Assembly: GCF_014489555.1 (NCBI RefSeq)
Contig: NZ_CP060784.1
Span: 1,674,001-1,738,000 of the forward strand
Length of the DNA stretch: 64,000 bases
Direction: 5' to 3'
Source: Hymenobacter qilianensis
Lineage (GTDB): Bacteria; Bacteroidota; Bacteroidia; Cytophagales; Hymenobacteraceae
Shown piece by piece: positions 38,425-48,629 of this stretch. The translations under genes were made by a program, and so were the position numbers. Each line of letters begins with the position of its first letter. Position 1 is the stretch's first letter. The notes beneath the pieces were generated by a model. The model saw nothing but the letters and a program-made list of their open reading frames with translations. It did not search any database and was not told where the DNA came from.

Positions 38425-39709
38425 ATGACCACTTTCCAAGCCACCCCGAATTCGCCGCCACCCTCGACGCCCAAGATCCGCTACGCCGCTTCCGCGAGCA
38501 GTTTCATATTCCGCCCGCGCCGGATGGGGGTGAGAGCATCTACTTCTGCGGTAATTCATTGGGTTTGCAGCCGCGCACCGTGCGGGCCGCTATTGAGCAG
38601 GAGCTGGAATCGTGGGAACGGCAGGCCGTGGAAGGACACTTTCGCGGGAAGTCGCCGTGGATGCCCTATCACGAAACCCTAGCCGACTCTACGGCACGAT
38701 TGGTAGGCGCCAAGCCATTGGAAGTCATTGTGATGAACAACTTGACGACCAACCTGCACCTGCTGCTGATTTCTTTTTATCGTCCCACGGCCACGCGCTA
38801 CAAAGTGCTGATGGAAGGTGGCGCTTTCCCCTCAGATCAATACGCGGTGGAATCGCAGGTGAAGCTGCATGGCTACGCGCCCGATGATGCCATTGTGGAA
38901 CTGGTACCCCGGCCCGGCGAGCGCACCTTGCGGACCGAAGATATTGAGGCCAAAATCAGGGAAGTAGGCGATGAGCTGGCGTTGGTGCTGCTGGGGGTAT
39001 TAATTATTACACGGGCCAGGCATTTGATATGCAAGCCATTACCAAGGCTGGGCACGCCGTCGGCGCTACGGTGGGCTTCGATTTGGCGCATGCGGCCGGC
39101 AACTTGGTCATGCACCTACATGATTGGGATGTGGACTTCGCCTGCTGGTGTTCTTACAAATACCTCAACTCCGGTCCCGGTGGCGTAAGCGGGGCATTCG
39201 TGCACGAGCGCTTCGCCAACCGCCCCGATCTGCCGCGCCTTGCGGGCTGGTGGGGCCACGATGCCTCTGAGCGCTTTCAAATGAAAAAAGGCTTTAAGCC
39301 AATGGCTGGGGCCGCGGGCTGGCAGCTGGCCAACGGCCAGATCATCGCGTTGGCCATGCACCGCGCGGCCCTGAATATTGTAGACGAGGCGGGCGGCATT
39401 GCAGTACTTCGGCGCAAAAGTGAGCAGCTCACGGCTTATCTGGAGTTTGTGCTGCGCAACCTGAATTTGCCCCCCAGCATCCTCGAAATCATTACGCCCT
39501 CCGAGCCCCATGCCCGTGGCTGCCAGCTTTCCTTGCTGGTGCATAAGGATGGCCGCGGTCTGTTCGACTACCTGTCGGAAGCCGGTGTGATTGGCGATTG
39601 GCGCGAGCCCAACGTGATTCGGCTGGCGCCGGTGCCGCTTTACAATACCTTTGGGGAGGTGCAGCGCGTAGGCGAACTGATGGCCGCGTGGGCGGAAAAG
39701 GTGGGTTAG
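38425..39709 (+). CDS. kynU: Kynureninase (one certain and one probable frameshift)
   Basis: A PLP enzyme cleaving 3-hydroxykynurenine to 3-hydroxyanthranilate and alanine. Motifs are YFCGNSLGLQPRTVRAAIE, NNLTTNLHLLLISFY, VGFDLAHAAGNLVMHLHDWDVDFACWCSYKYLNSGPGG (seen in parts, containing the PLP-lysine of CSYKYLN) and the closing NVIRLAPVPLYNTF. Five G at 38993-38997 break the frame; one more gives LVLLGGINYYTGQAFD. I favour the ATG at 38425 (MTTFQATPEFAATLDAQDPL), which needs one more C in the C4 at 38443-38446 and gives 428 residues. The alternative GTG at 38406 needs no second repair and gives 434. Either length is normal. Confidence 0.88.
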
Positions 39710-39787
39710 CTGTTCGTTTTGGAGTGAATTTACGTAGAGGAATTTGTGGTTGCCCTTTTCGCAGCCTCCTCGCCCTTCATTACTAAG

Positions 39788-40447
39788 ATGACTGAAGACT
39801 ACGTGGCCAAAATGGGCCGCAAAAGCCTCGCTGAACTCCAGCAATATGTGAGCGGCCGCGCCCAGTACCGCGAAGATGCCGTGCTGGCGGCACTCGATGA
39901 GCTGGCCCGGCGCGGTGAGCCCCACCCCGACGACGCCCAGCTGCGCCCCGAGCTGGAGGCTGAAGTTCAAAAGCAGGTAGCGCAAACAGCTGAAGATCAG
40001 CAGCGCGCCGTGGATGCCACTGCCGCAGAAGAAGCTGAGGAAATAGGTCCAACGCTATACTCGCCCAGCACCATCACCTTGTTTTCGGTCGTGTTCTCGA
40101 TGTTGGCTGGCGGAGCTTTGCTAGCGCTCAACTTCCGCGCCCTCAAGCGGACTGATGCTACCGTGCGGCTTGTCCTGTTTATAATAGCATACTTAGTTGT
40201 GGGTGGCCTGATTCTAAGCTGGGTTGTGCAGCGCTACGGACTAAATCCTTGGTTCGGGGCCTTCTTCGATCTGCCGGCCATTGTGGTGTATATCTTCTGG
40301 TTTTGGCCTCGCTACGTGGGCGCTACGCCTTATCAGAGCCGGAGCTGGCTGTTGCCTTTTATCATTTGTGCGGCTATAAAAATTGGCCTGACGCTATGGG
40401 CGGCTAGCTTTCTGGCTAAGTTCCTCGGCAAGCTGCCAGGGCAATAA
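39788..40447 (+). CDS. Membrane protein of unknown function
   Basis: A 219-residue protein from the ATG at 39788 (MTEDYVAKMGRKSLAEL). Residues 1-85 are soluble, charged and probably helical (AELEAEVQ-like and QTAEDQQRAVDATAAEEAEE). Residues about 95-215 contain four hydrophobic segments (TITLFSVVFSMLAGGALLAL, LVLFIIAYLVVGGLILSWVV, AIVVYIFWFWPRYVG, FIICAAIKIGLTLWAASF). It sits between kynU and the AlkB gene on the same strand. The frame is intact. I do not recognise a family; similar N-terminal coiled regions with C-terminal membrane helices are common in Hymenobacter-type genomes. Confidence 0.7.
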   Translation: MTEDYVAKMGRKSLAELQQYVSGRAQYREDAVLAALDELARRGEPHPDDAQLRPELEAEVQKQVAQTAEDQQRAVDATAAEEAEEIGPTLYSPSTITLFSVVFSMLAGGALLALNFRALKRTDATVRLVLFIIAYLVVGGLILSWVVQRYGLNPWFGAFFDLPAIVVYIFWFWPRYVGATPYQSRSWLLPFIICAAIKIGLTLWAASFLAKFLGKLPGQ

Positions 40448-40488
40448 TTTGCTGTGAGGCATCGATATCAATGTCATAGATAATTGCC

Positions 40489-41100
40489 GTGCCGCTCACG
40501 CTGCTGCCCCTGCCCGATGCCGAAGTGCTGCTCGATCCGCACTTTTTGCCCCCCAGAGCAGCCATGGAGCTTCTTCAGGAGTTGCTCGATACTATTCCGT
40601 GGCGTCACGAACCTATTAAGATGTTTGGCAAGGAAGTGATGCAGCCCCGCCTGACCTCCTGGCACGGCGACCCCAATGCTCGCTACCGTTACTCAGGGCT
40701 CAGCCTGGAGCCGCAGCCCTGGACCCCAGCTTTGCAGCAGCTGCGCCAGCAGGTAAGCCATGCCACCGGGGCGGAGTTCAACAGCGTATTACTCAACCTC
40801 TACCGCACGGGCCAGGACAGCATGGGCTGGCACGCCGACAATGAGCCGGATTTGGGCCCGTGCCCTGTTATTGCTTCCGTAAGTCTAGGCGCAACGCGGC
40901 GTTTCCGGCTCCGACCCGGCGCTGGTACGCCGCTGCATGCTCCCCTTGGGCTGGATTTGCCCCCCGGCAGCCTGTTGGTAATGCGCGGCCTCACCCAGCA
41001 GCGCTGGCAACACGCTCTGCCAAAAACTAGTCGCCCAGTGGAAGCGCGTTTGAATCTAACTTTTAGGCGGATTGTTGAGGCCAAAAGTCAACTACGGTAG
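40489..41100 (+). CDS. AlkB-like 2OG-Fe(II) dioxygenase (alkylation repair)
   Basis: A 203-residue AlkB homologue of the ALKBH2/3 type that oxidatively demethylates 1-methyladenine and 3-methylcytosine. Motifs are NLYRTGQDSMGWHADNEPDLG (HxD Fe ligands), PVIASVSLGATRRFRLR and QRWQHALPKTSRPVEARLNLTFR, which holds the distal His and the RxxxxxR that binds 2-oxoglutarate. The GTG start at 40489 (MPLTLLPLPDAEVLLD) places the domain normally. In-frame hexamers at 40549 and 40960 are intact. Its position between kynurenine genes is probably incidental, though one transcript is possible. The frame is intact. Confidence 0.92.
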   Translation: MPLTLLPLPDAEVLLDPHFLPPRAAMELLQELLDTIPWRHEPIKMFGKEVMQPRLTSWHGDPNARYRYSGLSLEPQPWTPALQQLRQQVSHATGAEFNSVLLNLYRTGQDSMGWHADNEPDLGPCPVIASVSLGATRRFRLRPGAGTPLHAPLGLDLPPGSLLVMRGLTQQRWQHALPKTSRPVEARLNLTFRRIVEAKSQLR

Positions 41101-41172
41101 TCAGATAATTGCCTCCCAGCAGCCGTTATGGCGTATTCGTTTGTCCGCCGGGTCAAATAGGTCGTAAACGAC

Positions 41173-41180
41173 TACTTTTG
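41173..41180 (+). promoter_or_regulatory. -7 element TACTTTTG upstream of kmo
   Basis: TACTTTTGC matches TAnnTTTG and lies 42 bp before the kmo ATG. A TTTG at 41140 is too far for a standard -33 spacing. It suggests kmo has its own promoter apart from the AlkB gene. Confidence 0.4.
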
Positions 41181-41221
41181 CCGCCCGTCGCTTTACTTGT
41201 CGGCTTTCAGCTTCTTTGCTT

Positions 41222-42628
41222 ATGGGTACGCCTTCTTCCGCCGCCACGGCGGCTGCCACCGATCTATCTCCTTGTACCATTATGGGAGCGGGGCTGGTAG
41301 GGTCGCTGCTGGCGCTTTATCTGGCCCGTCGCGGCCACGTAGTCGATGTGTATGAGCGCCGCGCCGACCCGCGCCTGAGTGGGGCCGTGGAGGGTCGGTC
41401 TATCAATCTGGCGTTGTCGGATAGAGGCTGGCGGGCCCTGGAGGGCGTCGGCATCAGTGAGCAGGTGCGCGAAGTAGCCATTCCCATGTATCGGCGCGTG
41501 ATGCACGACCAGCAGGGACGCCTCACGTATCAGCCCTACGGCCGTGAAAATCAGGCTATTTACTCCGTATCGCGCGGTGGGCTAAATCGGACGCTTCTCA
41601 ACCTCACGGAGGCCGATCCGCGCATCCGTATGCACTTCAATGAGCATTGCCAGCACGTCGATTTGCGCGCCCGGCGGCTGGAAATGCACAACACGCTCAC
41701 CGATCAGGAGCAAACGCTGCCCTTCCGGCGCCTGTTTGGGGCCGATGGCGCTTACTCGGCCGTGCGGGGAGCCATGCAGAAAACCGACCGCTACGAGTTC
41801 TCGCAGAGCTATCTGGAGTATGGCTACAAGGAACTGACCATTGAGGCGGGTCCCAACAGCGAGTGGCAGCTGGAGAAGAACGCCCTCCATATCTGGCCCC
41901 GGGGTCAGTATATGATGATTGCCCTGCCTAATCTCGATGGCTCGTTCAATTGCACGCTGTTTTTTCCCTACGAAGGGCAGGAGTCTTTTACGGCCCTGGA
42001 AACGGCTCCGCAGGTTCAGGAGTTTTTTAAAGAAAGGTTTCCCGACGCGGTGCCTTTTATGCCCGATCTGGCCGAGGAGTTTATCCAAAACCCAACTGGC
42101 TCCCTGATTACGGTTAAGTGTTTTCCGTGGGTGCACAAAGATGAAATAGTGCTGCTGGGCGATGCCTCGCACGCCATTGTGCCCTTCTACGGCCAAGGGA
42201 TGAATGCCGGCTTCGAAGATTGCAGCGTCCTGGATTCCTTGCTCAACCAGTACGGCGAGGACTGGCACATGGTATTCAGCGAGTTTCAGCGCCAGCGCAA
42301 ACCCAACGCCGACGCTATGGCCGACCTAGCTATTTATAACTTTGAGGAAATGCGCGACCGGGTAGCTAATCCGCGCTTTCTGCTTCAAAAGAAGATTGAA
42401 AGCAAGATTTCGGCCCAGTATCCCGACCAGTGGCTGCCGCTCTATTCGCAGGTTACATTCTCGGATACACCCTACGCCGACGCCTGGGCCAACGGACAGC
42501 GACAGGAAAGCATTATGCAGCGCCTTATGCCGCACATCCAAACCGAGGCAGATTATGATTTGCCTGCCGTGCAGGAAATGGTACGGCAGGAAATGGAGAA
42601 AATAGACGCGCTCTCCAGCATGGCCTAG
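41222..42628 (+). CDS. kmo: Kynurenine 3-monooxygenase
   Basis: A 468-residue FAD-dependent aromatic hydroxylase turning kynurenine into 3-hydroxykynurenine with NADPH and O2. The ATG at 41222 (MGTPSSAATAAATD) is chosen over a TTG two codons earlier. The FAD motif is TIMGAGLVGSLLALYLARRG, the GR-type motif follows in AVEGRSINLALSDRGWRAL, and the second FAD motif is VLLGDASHAIVPFYGQGMNAGFEDC. The C-terminal region ends without the eukaryotic membrane anchor. The frame is intact. With HAAO and kynU it completes kynurenine to quinolinate precursor, so the organism can probably make NAD from tryptophan if the upstream steps exist elsewhere. Confidence 0.95.
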   Translation: MGTPSSAATAAATDLSPCTIMGAGLVGSLLALYLARRGHVVDVYERRADPRLSGAVEGRSINLALSDRGWRALEGVGISEQVREVAIPMYRRVMHDQQGRLTYQPYGRENQAIYSVSRGGLNRTLLNLTEADPRIRMHFNEHCQHVDLRARRLEMHNTLTDQEQTLPFRRLFGADGAYSAVRGAMQKTDRYEFSQSYLEYGYKELTIEAGPNSEWQLEKNALHIWPRGQYMMIALPNLDGSFNCTLFFPYEGQESFTALETAPQVQEFFKERFPDAVPFMPDLAEEFIQNPTGSLITVKCFPWVHKDEIVLLGDASHAIVPFYGQGMNAGFEDCSVLDSLLNQYGEDWHMVFSEFQRQRKPNADAMADLAIYNFEEMRDRVANPRFLLQKKIESKISAQYPDQWLPLYSQVTFSDTPYADAWANGQRQESIMQRLMPHIQTEADYDLPAVQEMVRQEMEKIDALSSMA

Positions 42629-42642
42629 CGTCCATTTAGTTT

Positions 42643-42656
42643 AAAAAAGCCCCCAG
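42643..42656 (+). other. Orphan terminator-like arm AAAAAAGCCCCCAG after kmo
   Basis: It follows the kmo stop by 14 bp in the A-first orientation, but no CTGGGGGC arm occurs downstream. Compare the arms at 15521, 26978, 37723 and 48630. Confidence 0.6.
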
Positions 42657-42937
42657 AGCTACTGCTAATTCAAATTAGGAAGAAACTGGAATTGTTCTAA
42701 AACAGCAGACACCCTTTTCAGCTTTACCAGAAGCATAATAGCTTGGTGCTTATATCAGTAATTAGATTGTTGTGTTAATATTTTTCAATCATTTTATTGG
42801 TTGATTGGATTATATTCATCAAAAAGCGAATGATTCGATAATCTGGCCGGTAATTTGGTTGTTTTGTCGACCGCTTTCAGGAGCGCTTTTTGTTTGCTCA
42901 TACGTACACACTCTTCTGCTGTCCTGTTTGTTTAGTT
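42657..42937 (+). other. AT-rich intergenic region without a gene
   Basis: The 280 bp between the kmo tail and the receiver gene is AT-rich with several TTGATT/AATCA words (42780-42840) that could hold promoters or operators. I see no ORF, RNA gene or clear inverted repeat. Confidence 0.5.
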
Positions 42938-43360
42938 ATGTTGCTTGAAGGCCTTGTCTCCCCCCGCATTCTTACTTGTGCTATCATCGACGACGACGAG
43001 ATTAATCGCTTAACTCTTCAGCATTGCATCGGCCTCACCGACTCCCTTCATCTGATGGCTTCCTTAAAAGGCGGTGTAGAAGGGCTGAACTTTTTCAGTT
43101 TAGGTCGGCGCGTTGATGTACTGTTTCTGGATGTGGAGATGCCCGACCTGAACGGTATCGAGATGATGCGCCTGCTTCCCGAGCCGCCAGAAGTGATTTT
43201 TACGACTGCCTACGAGAGCTTCGGCATGGAAGCTTACGAGTTGAACATAGCCGATTACTTAGTCAAGCCCTTTTCCTACAACCGCTTTCAGCAAGCTGTG
43301 CAGCGGGTAGCCGAGCGACTACAGCCAGCTATGCCGGCCGGACTAGATCTGCGTTACTAG
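42938..43360 (+). CDS. Receiver-only response regulator of the LytTR/AlgR type
   Basis: A 140-residue receiver domain. It shows CAIIDDDEINRLTL, the phospho-acceptor Asp in VLFLDVEMPDLNGIE, FTTAYESFGMEAYELN and YLVKPFSYNRFQQAV, which closely match LytTR-type regulators. The usual LytTR DNA-binding domain is missing: a stop follows at 43360 and a strong hairpin starts 17 bp later, so this is not a frameshift artefact. The ATG at 42938 is preferred to a TTG at 42890. It converges with the large hybrid kinase at 43453, a possible partner, which is inference. Confidence 0.85.
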   Translation: MLLEGLVSPRILTCAIIDDDEINRLTLQHCIGLTDSLHLMASLKGGVEGLNFFSLGRRVDVLFLDVEMPDLNGIEMMRLLPEPPEVIFTTAYESFGMEAYELNIADYLVKPFSYNRFQQAVQRVAERLQPAMPAGLDLRY

Positions 43361-43376
43361 CTTCTATAACAACCGA

Positions 43377-43441
43377 TTAACCAGCCAAGCCCGGAACTGC
43401 CCCCACTATAAATGGAGGCAGTTCCGGGCTTGGCTGGTTAA
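43377..43441. terminator. Perfect 25-bp-stem hairpin between the receiver and hybrid kinase genes
   Basis: Left arm starts TTAACCAGCCAAGCCCGG; its 25-base complement follows a 15-base loop. It lies between convergent stops 43360 and 43453 with no T run outside the stem. It is similar in style to the hairpin at 23473. Confidence 0.8.
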
Positions 43442-43452
43442 GGAGCTACTGC

Positions 43453-46400
43453 TTACGATAGCTTCTGGCGGCGCTGCTCCAGGGCACGGAGCAGCTGCGG
43501 GAGCAGCTGAATAAGCTGTTTGGTTGCCTTAGCGCTTTCTTCTGGCAAGGAGTCGGGGGCTTCCAGCGTTCGGATAGGCGTCAGTAAGTCGTGAGCATGC
43601 AGTACCTTAAGCGAAGGCTTGATTTTGTGAACCAAGGCGCCAACCTGAGCCCAATCGGAAGCTTCGGAAGCTGCCGTAAGTTGAGTTACAACCTCCGGCG
43701 TATTTTCTAGAAACGAGTCGAGAATGCTGCGCACAAAGTTCGTCTGGCCGTGTGCCATCTGATACAGTTCACTTAAGTCGAACAGGGGCCGCGTGGCCTG
43801 CTGCGAGGCCTGACGCAATACACTCATTTTTTCCAGCAGCTCGGCCTCTTCGAAAGGCTTGGTCAGGCAGTCGTCGATGCCCACGGCCAGATATTTTTCA
43901 TTGGCTTCGTGAAACGCGTTGGCCGTGAGAGCAATGATAGGCGTGCGGGCCCGCACAGCGTCAGGGTGCCGCCGGATTTGAGCGGTAACTTCCAGGCCAC
44001 TCATGCCGGGCATCTGAATATCCATCAGAATCAAATCGTAGCGTTGCTCCCCGAACAGGCGGAGCGCAGTAGCGCCATTGGGGGCCGCATCTACTGTTAC
44101 CCCATAGTTGGCCAATATCAGTTGAGCTACCTGGCGGTTCACGTCGTTGTCTTCCACTAGCAGCACGCGCATACCGTGCACCGCAGCGGCGGCGTATTCA
44201 AGCTCCGAATCGGCTTTATTCGTATTAATGGTGCCCTGGGGGCTTTTTCAAAGGTGAGCGTAAAGCTAAAGGTGCTGCCGCGGCCCGGCTCACTGCACAT
44301 CAGCAGGTGCCCGCCCAGCTGTTCCACTAAGCTGCTGCTTATGGTCAGGCCCAGGCCCGTGCCCCCAAAGCGGCGCGTCGTATCGGCATAGGCCTGCGAG
44401 AAGCTGGCGAAGATGGCCTCCTGTTTATGTATGGGTACGCCCGGCCCGGTGTCGCTCACTTGAAAGCTGATGGTGACTTCCCTGGCCGTTTCATCCAATA
44501 GTTGGCACGCCAGCACAACGCTGCCTTTTTCGGTAAACTTAATGCTGTTACTCAGTAGGTTAAGCAGTACTTGTTTGAGTCTATACGGGTCACTGAGTAT
44601 CAGGGGATCGGAGATGGGAGGAGGGGTTACATCGAAGCCAATACCTTTCTCAGCTGCCTGAAATGCAACAGTTTGGCCTGCCGTTTTCAGCGCCTGGCAT
44701 AAGTCGAAGGGCGTGCGCTCCAACTCCAGGTTTCCCGAGGTGATTTTAGCTACATCCAGCACGTCGTTCAGCACACCCAGCAGGTGCTGTCCGGAGTTGC
44801 GAATAATGTCGAGGTACTCGCGCTGTTGAGCGTTCAGATCAGTACGCGCCAGCAAACCGGCCATGCCCAGCACCCCATTCATGGGGGTGCGAATTTCATG
44901 GCTCATATTGGCCAAAAAGTTTTCCCGCGAGCGAGCCGCCGATTCGGCTACCAGCTTCGCCCGCCGCAGCTCATCCTCGGCTAGTATGCGGTCCGTTATA
45001 TCCTGAGCGTAAGCAATTACATAGGGTAGTTCGCCGGCCTCGGCTACTAAGCAGTTGTGATACAGCAAGTAGCGAGAACCAGGGCTGCCCAGCGGCTTTA
45101 CGTTCACAATACCCGATACCTCCCGCTGTTTGCGAAATGCGGCAAGATACGCTTCCAGATCAGCTTCCTGGTCTACTATCAAGCCTTGCGCAAGCGGCCT
45201 TCCGACCATATTATTGATCGAGACGCCCATAAGGCTGGCCAGTGCCGGGTTGGCAGAAAGAATAATGCCGTTGAGGTCGTGAGTACAAATCAGGGCTTGC
45301 GTGTACTGCATGAGGTCGCGGTACTGCTTGGCCTTGCGCTCCAGCGTATGACGAATGCGCTTCACTTCTGTGATATCGGTGCTGACGGTGAGCACCTGCA
45401 CCGTGCCCTCGGGGCGCACCAACGGCCGCTTTACTACCTGATAATGACGAGTTTCGCCGCTGGCCAGAGTAAAGGGCATTTCAGTCGATTGCTCTCGCCG
45501 GCTCGCCAGCACTCGCCGGTTGAGTACATTAAGCTGTTGATTCTCAGATTCTTCAGGTGATTCCTCGTTTTTCCGCACCCGCGTATGGTTGCTCCGACTG
45601 ATCAGGTCATCAAATGCGGTATTAGAAAACATGATATCCCCTTCCTCGTCATTTACATATAGCAGGTTTGGAACAGTATTCACTATCTGACGAATAAACT
45701 CCTGCTGCTCACGCACAACCAGCTCGCTGCGGCGGTGCATCTCCTCGGCCTGATGACGCTCCGTAATATCGAGGCCGTAAGCCAGCATCAGGTGCAGCGC
45801 GCCGTCGGGGGTAAATATGGGCTGGAACCGGCGCAGGACATAGCGCGGCTCGTGGGTGCCAACGGTCAGTTCCTCCCACGTTACCTGGCCCCGGTCGCAA
45901 ACGGCTTGCTCAAACATGCGCTGCCGGTTCTCGGCCACGTCGGTGGGGCGCTGGCGGTATGCGCAGTAATCCAGATCAGTCTTGCCTATTATCCATTCCC
46001 GAATGTCCTGATCTTTAATACTTACCGGATTCGCAAACACATAACGGCCCTGAGCATCGAGTACGGCTATATCGGCGGGTAGCTGATTGAGAACCGTTTC
46101 ATAAAACTGCCGCTGTGCCGCCAGCTTCTCTTCTGCCTGTTGGCGGGCTGAGATATCCAGGCCTGAGCTGACCACCATGCGCAGGGAGCCATCGGGGTTA
46201 AATACAGGCTGGAAGCTGCGCAATACCTGAATTTGCCCCCCAGGTTCCTGAAAGCTTTCCTCCCAGCTTATGCCTTGGCGCTCCTGGATGGCTTGGGCGA
46301 AATAAGCGTCGCGCAGCTCAGCCAGTGCCGAAGGGCGCTGCCGATACAGACAAGCCTCCCGGTTGGTCATGCCCAGTATCGCGGTGCGGGTTGCGGGGTC

Positions 46401-47345
46401 GGGGGCCGCCGTGGGGTTGGCAAATAGGTAGCGGTGCTCAGCATCCAGGGCAGCGACCCCCACGGGCAGCTGATTGAGAATGGTTTCGTAGAACTCGCGC
46501 TGTTGGGTCAGCTTTTGCTCGGCCTCCCGGCGAGCCGTAATATTGGTCAGGTATAAGCTGGCATAGTTCTCACCGGGCACTGGAGTTACAATGAGCAGAT
46601 AGTGCTGATTAGCTACGCTTATCTCACGCTGCTGATGAGCCGATGTGCGGAGCGCTATCGTTACCAAAGCTACCAGCTGAGTGCGCAGTTCATTGGGGCC
46701 ATCCTGCTTATAGCTTTGCGCAAGCTGGCTGGCCGCCGGGTTGGCGTACAGCAGGTCGCCGCCGGGCGTGAGGCGCAGAATAGGATTGGGGCTTTGCTGA
46801 GCCAGCAGAGAAATAGTGTTTGCGCGGGCATTGCGGCGGTAGCGAATGGTGATGTCGCGGTAGCAAACCAGCCGGCCGGCCATCACATCATCAAGCACAA
46901 TGTAGTCGCGCTCCAGTACCCGGCCGTCGGCCAGCATTACCTCCTCACTCATTATCGTACGACCCGCGGCTCTTACTTCTTTGGCCCGCGCCACATAGGC
47001 AGCAGGATCGGGGTAATTATGCTGACTACGCGCCGCGATTTCCAGGCCAGTAGATCCATACAGGCTTTCTGGCTCGTCGGGAATGCCAAAAAGCTTGCAA
47101 TAGGGCCGATTGACCATAAGCACGCGTCCATCGTTGTCCAAGAGCATTATGCCCATTTTCAAGTTTTGAGCTAACGCGGTCAGGCGCGACTGATGGCGCT
47201 GGGCAGTGGCCTGGGCTACCTCAAGCTCATGCCGTAGGGCGGCGAGCTCCTGTTCGGCTTCCTCGCGCCGGCTTCGCTCCTGGTGCAATTGAGTGAGCAG
47301 AGCTTCTGCAGAAGCGGGGGCAGCCGATAAAGTGGAAAGGGACAT
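43453..47345 (-). CDS. Hybrid histidine kinase with six PAS domains, receiver and HPt (apparent frameshift at 44238-44242)
   Basis: A cytoplasmic 1297-residue hybrid kinase with no membrane segment. An N-terminal coiled coil (SRREEAEQELAALRHELEVA) is followed by about six PAS repeats, two of them near-duplicates (FYETILNQLPVGVAALDAEH and FYETVLNQLPADIAVLDAQG). Then come HisKA (ANMSHEIRTPMNGVLGMAG), HATPase (LKQVLLNLLSNSIKFTEKG, DTGPGVP, FGGTGLGLTIS), a receiver (VLLVEDNDVNRQVA, LILMDIQMPGMSG) and an HPt domain (LVHKIKPSLKVL). The frame breaks at five G (44238-44242). One more base gives FEKAPQGTINTNKADSELEY linking HATPase to the receiver. The start at 47345 (MSLSTLSAAPAS) is preferred to TTG at 47405. 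The signal is unknown. Confidence 0.88.
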
Positions 47346-47433
47346 GCGTGATACATACGACGGTTGGGTGGTCGGTAAAGATACACCGGCCGAGGCAGCG
47401 GTCAAGATCCAATTTTAGCACTAAAGCAAGGAG

Positions 47434-48060
47434 CTACAGGAAGGCAACTCCCAGCACCAGACTCATAACCACGCTGATTCCTAGGCCCAGTCCGGCCCAG
47501 GCTTGGGCGGGCGTGTGCGCATCAAGCGCAAGGCGGGCGCTAACCACGGCGAGGGCCAAAAAGGCAGCTGCCAGTAGCCACCAAAAGCTGGCCCAACCCG
47601 CCACATCTGTAAGGTGAAGCAATAAAAACAATGCAAAAGAGCCCCCCACACCCACGCCGTGGGCACTGATTTTCCAGCGCAGTGAAATGAGGAGCGTCAG
47701 CAGCACGGCCAGAGTCATACCCAGCATCATAGTACCCAGCAGAAGAGCAAAAGGTGGCTGGCGCAGCAGGTATGTGGCACCGGCAAAACTAATTGCGGCG
47801 AAAAGCAACGGCAGCGGCCGCTGGGCCCGCTCGCGAAGGAGCAGCGAGTCGAGGCGGCCAAACCAGTACAACGCGCCCGTACCTAAGGCAGGCAATAAAA
47901 AGGTAAAGCCAAACACGACGGCCAGCACTATCCAGCGGTCTGACAAGGCAGGCTGCGCCACCACGCCGGGCAGTTGGTAGCAGACCGCGTAAAACAGGTA
48001 GGACGGCACCAGCAACGGATGAAACGCCAGCGAAAGAGCCGTCGCCAATGATTTATTCAA
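47434..48060 (-). CDS. PAP2-superfamily-like integral membrane protein
   Basis: A 208-residue protein with about six hydrophobic segments. PAP2 phosphatase-like marks are RERAQRPLPLLF (motif 1-like RP), KISAHGVGVGG (motif 2-like S-x-H) and SARLALDAHTPAQAWAGLGLG (motif 3-like SR...H-T-P). PAP2 proteins dephosphorylate lipid phosphates such as undecaprenyl pyrophosphate at the membrane. The spacing is degenerate, as in other Bacteroidetes members of this group, so activity is uncertain. The frame is intact and includes an in-frame C6 near 47643. It lies between the hybrid kinase and the NlpE-like gene. Confidence 0.75.
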   Translation of the reverse strand: MNKSLATALSLAFHPLLVPSYLFYAVCYQLPGVVAQPALSDRWIVLAVVFGFTFLLPALGTGALYWFGRLDSLLLRERAQRPLPLLFAAISFAGATYLLRQPPFALLLGTMMLGMTLAVLLTLLISLRWKISAHGVGVGGSFALFLLLHLTDVAGWASFWWLLAAAFLALAVVSARLALDAHTPAQAWAGLGLGISVVMSLVLGVAFL

Positions 48061-48121
48061 CAGCGTAGAAAGTAGGATTGCGGCCCTAAGCTACTGCGGC
48101 TTTCGCTTCCAATTCCAGAAA

Positions 48122-48609
48122 CTATAAGTTGCCTACCTGCGCCAGCACGTAGCGCTCGGCCAAATCGCCGGTTATTTCCTGCCCGTCTAGATCAAGCTGT
48201 TGTAAGGCGCGGGGGCGCATGCGATAATCAGTAGGACCAGCGGCGGAGCGCCGCGTGAGCCGCACCAAGTTGGCCGACACCTGCGCCCAACGGCCGGAGC
48301 TTACCTGATCATTGTTGCCTTCCTTGGGCTGATCCAGGTAGGTGCGGCGCTCCACGTAGGTGCTGTCTGGATAAAGGTAAAGCACCGTTTCGATGCCGGC
48401 GCAGTCAGCGCAAGGTAGCAACCCCTGATAAATGCCCCCAGACCTTCGGTCGCGACTGCAATGGAGGGAGAGCCCGTGCTGGGCGACGCGGCGCGGCCAA
48501 CCATGCCATCGGCCGGGAGCGATGCATCGTTAGAATTCATTGTGGACCCGGTTGGCCGGTCGCAGGCCGTGGCTAATAGGAGCAGGCAAGGGAGCAGAAG
48601 AAGTCGCAT
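48122..48609 (-). CDS. NlpE-like lipoprotein (apparent frameshift at 48435-48439)
   Basis: A 162-residue outer-membrane-type lipoprotein of the NlpE N-terminal domain family, linked in E. coli to envelope stress sensing and copper. The ATG at 48609 gives MRLLLLPCLLLLATAC with lipobox ATAC. One extra base in the five C at 48435-48439 gives GLGGIYQGLLPCADCAGIET, the conserved NlpE CADC segment, followed by VLYLYPDSTYVERRTYL. Without it the CxxC part is in a different frame from the signal peptide. The short form lacks the C-terminal OB domain of E. coli NlpE, as usual in Bacteroidetes. It lies 47 bp from rpoN on the same strand, across an orphan terminator arm. Confidence 0.85.
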
Positions 48610-48629
48610 AAGCTGAGTAGGTTAAGCGT

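Noticed and set aside
42938..43360. Frameshifted full-length LytTR regulator
   Set aside because: The stop is followed within 17 bp by a perfect hairpin and the converging kinase gene; no LytTR sequence is present in any frame.
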